Assembly (NCBI GenBank): GCA_002364005.1 | Contig: DEXG01000030.1 | Span: forward strand, 1 to 20,927 | Reading direction: 5' to 3' | DNA from: Phycisphaerales bacterium UBA3190 | GTDB lineage: Bacteria > Planctomycetota > Phycisphaerae > Phycisphaerales > UBA1924 | Length of the DNA: 20,927 nt | Shown: positions 1 through 5,955 of the stretch, one piece after another | Position numbering within the stretch: position 1 is the stretch's first letter | Layout of the letters: every line of letters starts with the position of its first letter | Notes under the pieces: generated by a model | Database searches by the model: none | Told to the model about the DNA's origin: nothing | The model's input: the letters and a program-made list of their open reading frames with translations, nothing else | Translations under genes and position numbers: made by a program

Positions 1-24
1 CCCCCCGTTAGTTTCAAAGGTATA

Positions 25-66
25 CGAAACGGCGTCTCGCAAGTGACGCCGTTTCGGCCGTTTTGG
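25..66 (+). terminator. Strong hairpin, probable intrinsic terminator
   Basis: A perfect 12-bp stem pairs 25-36 (CGAAACGGCGTC) with 45-56 around an 8-nt loop. On the plus strand it is followed after four bases by TTTT, which fits the end of a plus-strand gene lying left of the window. On the minus strand the tail is less T-rich, but the hairpin could also stop readthrough from the OsmC gene, whose stop codon is about 220 bp away. The stem is certain; direction and role are inferred. Confidence 0.5.
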
Positions 67-276
67 GGTGTGCTACGGGGTTTGACGCGTCTCCGGGATT
101 TCGCTGATCCGACCGGTTTTCGATTTGTGGCCTGAATCGGCGCGAGTGTCTCTACACGATTTCTAATTCCCTGCGCCGGAATAATTTGCAAGGATGCCAA
201 CTGGAATCAGCAAGATGAAAGTCTAGATTGTTGAGCCGGACCGGTGTCTACTCGGAGGGTTCGCGACTCTGGAAAA

Positions 277-735
277 TCAACCCTCGGTCGGCGCCTCGAC
301 CACAACCTCCGTCTTCACGGAATTAGCGATAAAGCAATGTTTGTGCGCTTCGTGGTGTAGATCATCGAGCACCCCCTGGTCTGGTGAGCCGTCGCCGCCG
401 AACCTGATCTGAGGTCGCAGCACGACCCTCTTGATCGCCATCTCCCCTTCGTCAGTCTTTGCCATGTGCCCCTTCGCCTCATCGATGTACGATTCCACTA
501 CGAGTTTCTTCTTCGTGCACAGTGCTAGGAATGTCAGCATGTGGCAGGAAGAGAGCGAAGCGACAAACGCCTCCTCAGGATCAACGCATGACGGGTCTCC
601 CTGAAAGCTCGGTGCTGCTGAAGCTCTGACAGATTCGCCTCCATCGAAGTTCCATGTGTGCTCTCGGTTGTATGTCGCGTACGCGAAGTCGTCGCTGGTT
701 CGAATCCATTTAATTGTCGCGAAATGCTCTGACAT
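277..735 (-). CDS. OsmC family peroxidase-like protein
   Basis: A 152-residue cytoplasmic protein of the OsmC/Ohr fold, whose members reduce organic hydroperoxides with a reactive cysteine pair. The two family cysteines are both present: Cys64 in SLSSCHMLTF and Cys134 in HKHCFIANSVKTEV. An Arg in YNREHTWNF (residue 24) and acidic residues in DPEEAF (54-55) match the usual active-site surroundings. The length is typical. The ATG at 735 is chosen because AAAGGA lies 8 nt upstream. The reading frame stays open upstream to 912, but that part has no OsmC similarity and includes repeat sequence. It stands alone on the minus strand. It resembles the OsmC subgroup with a CFIANSVKTEV ending rather than classical Ohr; the in vivo substrate cannot be told from sequence. 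Confidence 0.93.
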   Translation of the reverse strand: MSEHFATIKWIRTSDDFAYATYNREHTWNFDGGESVRASAAPSFQGDPSCVDPEEAFVASLSSCHMLTFLALCTKKKLVVESYIDEAKGHMAKTDEGEMAIKRVVLRPQIRFGGDGSPDQGVLDDLHHEAHKHCFIANSVKTEVVVEAPTEG

Positions 736-872
736 GTGCGTCGTCCTTTTATCTTGTCCAAGTCTCTCGGATTGAATGTTAGGCAATTGTAGACACAACT
801 TGCCCAGCCTCCGTCCTGGCCCACCGCAGTATGGTCTTGGGAGGGGCGAATCCGCCGGATCTCGAACCTGTT

Positions 873-947
873 TGACATTCAACGCTGATTCGAGGGAGTA
901 AGGCCGCACCAATCAGGCGCGGAACGAGAGACTGTTTCACAAATCTT
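873..947 (+). repeat. Two-block dispersed repeat, copy 1
   Basis: Block one (873-890, TGACATTCAACGCTGATT) matches 8995-9012 at 17 of 18 positions. Block two starts at 919 (GCGGAACGAGAGACTGTTT) and matches 9040-9058 at 17 of 19. The gap between the blocks is 28 nt here and 27 nt in copy 2. Both copies have the same orientation and are followed 20-26 nt later by a GC-rich hairpin. A 1-nt length difference and stop codons argue against a shared protein reading frame, so this is probably a DNA or RNA element. Its identity is unknown. Confidence 0.6.
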
Positions 948-972
948 GGATCGCCCACCGCTTCTACATTCG

Positions 973-1014
973 AACCCTCAGCAGTTTTCAGGCTGCTGAG
1001 GGTTATTTGTTTTT
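973..1014 (+). terminator. Intrinsic terminator with no plus-strand gene in front of it
   Basis: A perfect 12-bp stem (AACCCTCAGCAG at 973-984 with 993-1004), an 8-nt loop, then ATTTGTTTTT on the plus strand. The minus-strand side has no T-run, so the direction is plus. No plus-strand coding gene precedes it in this window; the only structured sequence upstream is repeat copy 1. It faces the astacin terminator at 1061-1101. Confidence 0.65.
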
Positions 1015-1060
1015 GGATCAGGATTCAACGAAAACTGCATTCGATTATGGTTTGTGTTTC

Positions 1061-1101
1061 AAAAAAACCGCAACGCCGAGTACAGATACTCGACGCTGCG
1101 G
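1061..1101 (-). terminator. Intrinsic terminator of the astacin gene
   Basis: On the minus strand a 15-position stem with two mismatches (1101-1087 with 1082-1068, 4-nt loop) is followed directly by seven T residues (1067-1061). It begins 30 bp past the stop codon of the astacin gene. This is a textbook Rho-independent terminator. Confidence 0.85.
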
Positions 1102-1130
1102 CGTGATCGGTGCCCCTGTGTATGTCGGGT

Positions 1131-3479
1131 TTATGGACATCCGCCTGTGTAGAGCCCCAAGAACGCGCTGACATCAAAGAAGTTCAGTATGCCGTCCCCA
1201 CTGAAGTCTGCAGCAGGATCCATGGCGGTGTACGCGCTGAGGAACGCACTCACATCAAAGAAGTCAAGCTGGCCATCGCCAGTCAGGTCAGCTGGGCATG
1301 GTGCGCCGACTGGGAGTTCGACTACGCCGTGGACTGGTGCAAAGCGTTCATTCCAGTCGTGCTGGGCATCGAACCAGCCGCTTGAGCCGCGGAACATGGC
1401 GACGAAGTTCTCACCGATACCGCCGTTGGGCTCGTTGGAGATCCAAGCGAGGTAGGCCGAGGGATCGCCGTCGGTCCAGTTGAACGTGCCCTCACTGCTC
1501 TGATCGGCCAAGCCGAGCCAGGTGTGGCGGATCTCGCCGTCGAACTGGGCGACATCGAATCGAACGAATGTGTTCTCTGCAGCATCGTTGATGGTGACAA
1601 GGTCCCCGCTCATCGCCTTCGCCGCCGCGTTCGCCTCATACCAGTTCGCATCTTCTAGCAAGTAGTAGGTGTGGCCGTTGTGGTAGAACGGGCCTGCAAG
1701 GACATCGGGGGTCTCAACTTCGACGACGCCGTGGACCGGTGCGAAGTTCTCGTTCCAGTCGTTCTGAGCATCGAACCAGCCTGAGGTTCCGCGGAACATC
1801 GCAACATGGTTCTCTCCTGTGTTTCCGTCGGGCTCTCCCGAGAGGAATGCTGTGTAGGGGTTCATCTCATCACTTACCCATGAGAAGACGCCCTCATCGA
1901 ATCGGTCCGTCAGCCCGAGCCAAGTATGACGGATCGCGTCGTCGAACTGAGCAACATTGAAACGCACGAAGCTGTTCTCGTCGGCATCATTGATCGTGAC
2001 CAGATCGCCACCCAAAGCTGATACACCGGTGCGTTGGGCGTCCTCCCATGTCCCGTCCTCGAGCAGGTAGTACGCGTTACCGGTGATTTCGTTCATGAAT
2101 GGGCCGGCGAGCACCGACGGCTGATCGATCTCCGTTGGGCTCCCGAGCGAAGCAGTCAGCTCAACCGAGCCCTCACCGAGGAAGTCGCCAGAGGCGCTGA
2201 AGGCGATATCGGCGATCCCACGGAGTGTGTACTCACCGTTCCCCAGCGGCATGATGTGGTTGTATTCGGAATCAATGGTCAGCGTCCCGAACGGGCCGGA
2301 GAAGAGGATCCGTGCGTCGTTGACATCACCGGTCGTCTTCACCATTGCTGCCAGTAGCACATCGACGGTTTCGCCCGGATCGAGATGATCGATGGTAAAG
2401 CCCATCGAGATGTTTTCCTGCGCGCTGACTGTCCCAGTCTCAAACCCAACGAACATTCGTGCGGAGATCTCGGAGACAAACTCGATCGAATCGAATCGGA
2501 ATGCATCGCCGGGTTCGTACCCAACATACTCAGATCGGGTGAGAACTTTCGCCGTCGCAAACTCATCCGGGCCTTCGGTTGCGTTCACGATTAGATCACG
2601 ATCGATCAGCGCATACTCATCTGAAGGGTCAACATTGTAGAAATCTTCGACGGCATCAGGGTTGCCTACTCGCGCTGAGACGGATCCTGATCGATTATCA
2701 GCGTTGGGGGCGAGGGCCGGGCCGTACATCATGGTTAACACTGCTTTATCGCCTTCGCTGAGCGAGTTGAGCTGCCCGATGACATTCTGGAAACCGTCGT
2801 TGGGTGGCGGGACCCAGATCGATGTGCATGTGGGGAACGAGCACCCGGATGCGCAGATATTGAACGCGCAATCGTCGTAGTGCATGATCGACTCGAAGTC
2901 GTAGGGGCCGTGCGCGATGGCGTTGGCGGCGACATTGAACTGGGAGTGGTAGACCGGGTCGATGTTGCCGTAGTTGATCACGATGTAGCTGTCGCGGTCG
3001 GGCCGCTTCTGCTCGTGGTGGAGGCCAAGGGCATGCATGAGCTCGTGGGCGATGAGCCCGGTCCAGCCCCAGTGGGAATCCCAGATGGTGATGTTCTGCT
3101 GAACGCCGGTCTGGCCGATGGCGGATGAGAAGCTCACGCCCGTGGTTGCTGATCGCCCGATATGGATAAAGCTGGTTTCGCCGCTGCGTGGGACGAACTG
3201 GACGCCGCACGCGGACTCGACCATGGCGATGCCGTTGAGGAATCCGGCGCGTTCGGTGGGGTTGATGTCGGGGGCGAACTCGTATGGCACGATGCCGTCG
3301 GTCCAGAGACTATCGACCCATGTGCCGCGCAGGTTGGTGTTGTCGGGTGTGCCGCAGCCCCAGTGGGTGTGTTCGAGTTCTTGCGGCTGGGCCTGGTTGT
3401 GTTCCTGTGCCTGGGCGAGTCCTGCGCTGGTGGCTAGAAGCAACGCCGATCCGATCGTGTGCATTGTTCTGCGTTTCAT
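1131..3479 (-). CDS. Secreted astacin-like metallopeptidase with two C-type-lectin-like domains and GC-type dockerin
   Basis: A 782-residue exported protein. Residues 1-25 are a signal peptide ending AQAQ. The astacin (M12A) zinc site is HELMHALGLHHE at 145-156, giving His145, His149 and His155 with catalytic Glu146; the Met-turn SIMHY is at 197-201. Residues about 260-455 are an unrecognised beta-rich stretch. Two C-type-lectin-like domains follow (about 458-588 and 594-722), each with a HTWLGL motif and a GENxVAMFRG segment; they are clearly an internal duplication and lack the usual disulfide cysteines. Residues 728-782 form a paired dockerin-like module with two D-x-x-x-D-G loops, FFDVS twice, and the ending GGCP. 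The start has AGAGG 6 nt upstream. It lies downstream of the FG-GAP gene on the same strand, but a terminator separates them. Peptidase activity is well supported; the lectin ligand is unknown. Confidence 0.92.
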   Translation of the reverse strand: MKRRTMHTIGSALLLATSAGLAQAQEHNQAQPQELEHTHWGCGTPDNTNLRGTWVDSLWTDGIVPYEFAPDINPTERAGFLNGIAMVESACGVQFVPRSGETSFIHIGRSATTGVSFSSAIGQTGVQQNITIWDSHWGWTGLIAHELMHALGLHHEQKRPDRDSYIVINYGNIDPVYHSQFNVAANAIAHGPYDFESIMHYDDCAFNICASGCSFPTCTSIWVPPPNDGFQNVIGQLNSLSEGDKAVLTMMYGPALAPNADNRSGSVSARVGNPDAVEDFYNVDPSDEYALIDRDLIVNATEGPDEFATAKVLTRSEYVGYEPGDAFRFDSIEFVSEISARMFVGFETGTVSAQENISMGFTIDHLDPGETVDVLLAAMVKTTGDVNDARILFSGPFGTLTIDSEYNHIMPLGNGEYTLRGIADIAFSASGDFLGEGSVELTASLGSPTEIDQPSVLAGPFMNEITGNAYYLLEDGTWEDAQRTGVSALGGDLVTINDADENSFVRFNVAQFDDAIRHTWLGLTDRFDEGVFSWVSDEMNPYTAFLSGEPDGNTGENHVAMFRGTSGWFDAQNDWNENFAPVHGVVEVETPDVLAGPFYHNGHTYYLLEDANWYEANAAAKAMSGDLVTINDAAENTFVRFDVAQFDGEIRHTWLGLADQSSEGTFNWTDGDPSAYLAWISNEPNGGIGENFVAMFRGSSGWFDAQHDWNERFAPVHGVVELPVGAPCPADLTGDGQLDFFDVSAFLSAYTAMDPAADFSGDGILNFFDVSAFLGLYTGGCP

Positions 3480-3500
3480 GGTGTACCTCTCGGTTTGGTG

Positions 3501-3539
3501 TGATGAGCGTGGTCCACGCGCTTTTCGGTGGACTCATCA
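3501..3539 (-). promoter_or_regulatory. Leader hairpin just upstream of the astacin ribosome binding site
   Basis: On the minus strand, 12 base pairs in two helices (TGATGA with TCATCA, then GTCCAC with GTGGAC) enclose a 10-nt loop, with a 5-nt bulge on one side. The structure ends 21 nt before the ATG, directly before the AGAGG ribosome site. It could influence mRNA stability or translation. No known riboswitch class was recognised. Confidence 0.35.
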
Positions 3540-3591
3540 GGTCATGCGCAGTCTGGGGTCGGTGCTCCTCTGTCTGGAATGGATATTTCTA

Positions 3592-3625
3592 CATAAAACT
3601 CACCGCCCGGCGTGGAGGCCGGGCG
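3592..3625 (-). terminator. Terminator of the FG-GAP protein gene
   Basis: A perfect 8-bp GC-rich stem pairs 3604-3611 with 3618-3625 around a 6-nt loop. On the minus strand it is followed by GTGAGTTTTATG. It lies 28 bp after the stop codon at 3653, so it separates this gene from the astacin gene. Confidence 0.65.
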
Positions 3626-3652
3626 ATGCGCTCGCGGGCTGTGGTTTTCTGG

Positions 3653-5236
3653 TTACGGGCAGCCGGCGGTGTAGGTTTGGATGAATACGGAGACATCAAA
3701 GAAGTTGAGGACCCCGTCGTTGTTGAGGTCGGGTGGGCAGTCCGAGGTGCCTTGCCCCCTGTAGACGTAGTACGCCGAATCACTGGTGATTGAGAGCGGG
3801 CCATCGGATACCTCGACTGTATATACACCCTCGACCTCCGGGCCGGACACGATCAGCAGCGTGCTCTCTGTCGCGCCGGTGAAGTTTGGATCGAGATCAC
3901 TGATCGCGACGCCGTCCAGATACCACTGGTAACCGGTTGCTCCTGTCGCGACGACCTGCATGAACAGCTCCACACCGTCATCATCAACCACTAGGCTCTG
4001 CGGTTGTACGGCGATGCTAACATTTGAATCGTGTTTGAACACGATTGACTGATCGATAGATCCCCCCGAGAGATTCGCGTTGAACCTCGGGATGCCGACG
4101 AATGCGCTGCCATCGGAGAGCGCGACCGCGTTGGTATCTGATGGCAGGCGGATCAAACCGTACGAAGGTTCCAAGACTGCCAGCTCAACGCCGCTGGAGG
4201 CCTCATAGATCGCGGCTTTCTGGATGGATCCGCCGGATTGGCTCACCAGGACCAGCCCGTCGTCGTTGATGTCGACCTGGATGCTCAATGAGTTGCTGCC
4301 TGCGCCGGGGTTGGTTGACTCACCGATTTCGAGCGTGCTCACCAAATCGCCGGTGCTGATGTTGTACACATGCACGGCACCAGAGTTCACACCTGTGTGA
4401 TCATGCCAAGGAGCAGCCACCACGAGGTACTGGTCGTTCATGGCGATATCGAATCCAAATCCAGCTGGATCAATGGGGTCAGCAGGGGAGTAGATCGTGC
4501 GGATGTGCTGCTGGGTCGCGAGGTCAAACAGCTCCACCCGTTCGGTGTTACCACCAAGGAGGATACCCGCATTGAACTGATTGGCACTGACGGCGATTAT
4601 TCCGTTGTGGATATCAATCGATGAACCAAAGAACCCGATGTTTTCCGGCGCATCGGAGGGATGGATTGTCCCGAGTCGAGCGCCTGTGTTCTCATCAATG
4701 AGATAGACTTTCCCAACTTGAAATCCAGTTCCTGCATCGACAGTCGCGAGGGCTGATCCGATCGCGACGACGCCCTCTTTGACATCAATGCTCAACCCAA
4801 ATACGCCTCCTGAGTTATCGTCCGGATCTGGAACTACTTCAAATCGTTGCCCGGCAAGTGCGTCAAAGACAAATACAGATGGGTTGGTATAGGACAAATC
4901 CCCATTGCCTCGTTCGCTGCACACAACGGTCAGACCATCGATGGCCACATCTCGTCCAGCCTGCGAGATTTGGCTTGCGGAAGTTGGTATGAGTGTTCGG
5001 AGCAAAAGCCCAGTACTGAGGTCGAACAGGTGAATACCTGAATCTTGTCCTGCAAGATCTCTGAACCCCGCCGCAAGGAGATCATCACTTACCCCGATGC
5101 TGGTACCAAAGAAATGAGACGGTTCCGGAACTTCATAGCCCTGCGTTTCATTGAGCACCTGGGCGTCCACAAATGTTGACGCAAGGGTGAGCACGGTCAG
5201 AAGAGGTGTGATGCTGAGTTTCGAGGTGAGGTACAT
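3653..5236 (-). CDS. Secreted FG-GAP-like/Ig-like protein with half GC-type dockerin
   Basis: A 527-residue exported protein. The chosen ATG at 5236 gives a clean signal peptide (MYLTSKLS, then a hydrophobic stretch to FVDAQ) and has AAAGGA 6 nt upstream; a longer frame to 5332 would place 32 charged residues before it. The body contains repeats of the FG-GAP type, each opening with F-G-x-S-I-x-V/I and a hydrophobic strand, for example FFGTSIGVSDD, FGLSIDVKEG, FFGSSIDIHNG and FGFDIAMND. This suggests a beta-propeller. A following Ig-like stretch contains GYQWYLDGVAI and YTVEVSDG. The last 28 residues (500-527) are only one dockerin-like repeat, CPPDLNNDG then FFDVS, ending AGCP, where its two neighbours have two repeats. 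No catalytic motif is visible; a surface binding or adhesion role is an inference. It is divergent from the sigma 1 gene. Confidence 0.85.
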   Translation of the reverse strand: MYLTSKLSITPLLTVLTLASTFVDAQVLNETQGYEVPEPSHFFGTSIGVSDDLLAAGFRDLAGQDSGIHLFDLSTGLLLRTLIPTSASQISQAGRDVAIDGLTVVCSERGNGDLSYTNPSVFVFDALAGQRFEVVPDPDDNSGGVFGLSIDVKEGVVAIGSALATVDAGTGFQVGKVYLIDENTGARLGTIHPSDAPENIGFFGSSIDIHNGIIAVSANQFNAGILLGGNTERVELFDLATQQHIRTIYSPADPIDPAGFGFDIAMNDQYLVVAAPWHDHTGVNSGAVHVYNISTGDLVSTLEIGESTNPGAGSNSLSIQVDINDDGLVLVSQSGGSIQKAAIYEASSGVELAVLEPSYGLIRLPSDTNAVALSDGSAFVGIPRFNANLSGGSIDQSIVFKHDSNVSIAVQPQSLVVDDDGVELFMQVVATGATGYQWYLDGVAISDLDPNFTGATESTLLIVSGPEVEGVYTVEVSDGPLSITSDSAYYVYRGQGTSDCPPDLNNDGVLNFFDVSVFIQTYTAGCP

Positions 5237-5285
5237 ATGGCATCCTTTCGAAGGGGTATTGGTTCGTAGGGATGATGGATCCCCA

Positions 5286-5314
5286 TTGTGGGTAAAAACG
5301 ATTTGCCGTATACT
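5286..5314 (+). promoter_or_regulatory. Candidate sigma70-type promoter for the sigma 1-kinase 1 operon
   Basis: TTGTGG at 5286-5291 and TATACT at 5309-5314 are separated by exactly 17 bp. The -10 matches the consensus at five of six bases; the -35 is weaker. It would start transcription about 50 bp before the sigma 1 ATG. It lies in the 137-bp divergent gap shared with the FG-GAP gene, whose own promoter was not resolved. Confidence 0.4.
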
Positions 5315-5373
5315 CATGCGCGAACCGTTCACTCGTCTCCTATCTGCAACAGGGTGATTTTTGAGATTCTTTG

Positions 5374-5955
5374 ATGCTCGACCAAACCCATTTCACCAAA
5401 GCACTTAGCGAGATCGACCTGGGATCGATTGAATCGGATTCCGGTGCAGAGCGGTTGCTTCCGGTTATCTACGACGAACTTCGAGGAATCGCAAGAGGGT
5501 ACCTTCGTCAGGAGCGGGCGAACCACACGCTCCAGCCGACCTCGCTGGTGCATGAGGCGTACGCCCGCCTGGCGGACCAGACCAGGGTCCCCTGGTCTGA
5601 CGCGGCTCACTTCCGCGCCATCGCGGCCAGGGTCATGCGGCAGGTGCTTGTCGACCACGCCCGCAAGCACGGAGCGCTCAAGCGTGGAGGTGACCGGGTC
5701 CGAGTCACCCTCTCTGGGCAAGCAACACCGAACAGCGAGCCGGACCTCGATGTGCTGGAGCTTGATGATGCGATGAATGAGCTGCGTGAGCTGCATCAGC
5801 GCAAGGCGCGGGTGGTCGAGCTGATCTTTTTCGGCGGCATGACACACGCGGAAGCTGCCCGGGTTGTCTGCGTCTCACAAAAGACAATCGAAGCGGACTG
5901 GTACGCAGCCCGTGCGTGGCTTGGGCATCGGATGGGCAAGGACGCCAACGCATGA
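5374..5955 (+). CDS. ECF sigma factor of the PF07638 type (sigma 1)
   Basis: A 193-residue ECF sigma factor that should direct RNA polymerase to a small target set. The sigma2 region covers about 28-100 and includes LLPVIYDELRGIAR and the family hallmark HTLQPTSLVHEAYARL (51-66). The sigma4 region is about 140-188, with an HTH around MTHAEAARVVCVSQKTIE. This subfamily is common in planctomycetes and is usually encoded beside Ser/Thr kinases rather than anti-sigma factors. The ATG at 5374 follows an in-frame TTG at 5371; the ribosome site is weak. The stop codon overlaps the kinase start (ATGA at 5952-5955), so the two are probably translationally coupled. No anti-sigma gene is visible nearby, which fits control by the kinase. 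Sigma 2 at 15199-15807 is its paralogue. Confidence 0.92.
   Translation: MLDQTHFTKALSEIDLGSIESDSGAERLLPVIYDELRGIARGYLRQERANHTLQPTSLVHEAYARLADQTRVPWSDAAHFRAIAARVMRQVLVDHARKHGALKRGGDRVRVTLSGQATPNSEPDLDVLELDDAMNELRELHQRKARVVELIFFGGMTHAEAARVVCVSQKTIEADWYAARAWLGHRMGKDANA

Larger units (their letters stand above)
736..1130. other. Intergenic region with repeat copy 1 and two opposed hairpins
   Basis: This 395-bp gap lies between the start of the OsmC gene and the end of the astacin gene. It holds the AAAGGA ribosome site of the OsmC gene, a two-block repeat at 873-947, a plus-strand terminator at 973-1014 and a minus-strand terminator at 1061-1101. I found no convincing protein gene here: in the plus-strand frame of the second repeat block, a stop falls inside the first block. 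A promoter for the OsmC gene must lie here, but no clear -35/-10 pair was seen. Confidence 0.6.

Noticed and set aside
697..707. GGTTCGAATCC looks like a tRNA T-loop.
   Set aside because: It lies inside the well-supported OsmC coding sequence, with no acceptor or anticodon stem around it.
736..912. Upstream extension of the OsmC reading frame by 59 codons.
   Set aside because: The extension has no family similarity, overlaps the repeat element and lacks a ribosome site, while the ATG at 735 has AAAGGA at the right distance.
1311..2100. Repeated DNA in the astacin gene considered as a CRISPR or tandem repeat array.
   Set aside because: The similarity follows the reading frame and is explained by duplicated lectin-like domains; there are no short regular repeats with spacers.
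3501..3541. Minus-strand CTGATGAGTCC followed by a stem resembles the start of a hammerhead ribozyme core.
   Set aside because: The obligatory GAAA after stem II is absent (the bases after GTGGAC are CACGC), and no stems I and III can be drawn, so it is kept only as a leader hairpin.
5237..5332. Longer start for the FG-GAP protein.
   Set aside because: It would put 32 residues before a clear signal peptide; the ATG at 5236 has its own AAAGGA.
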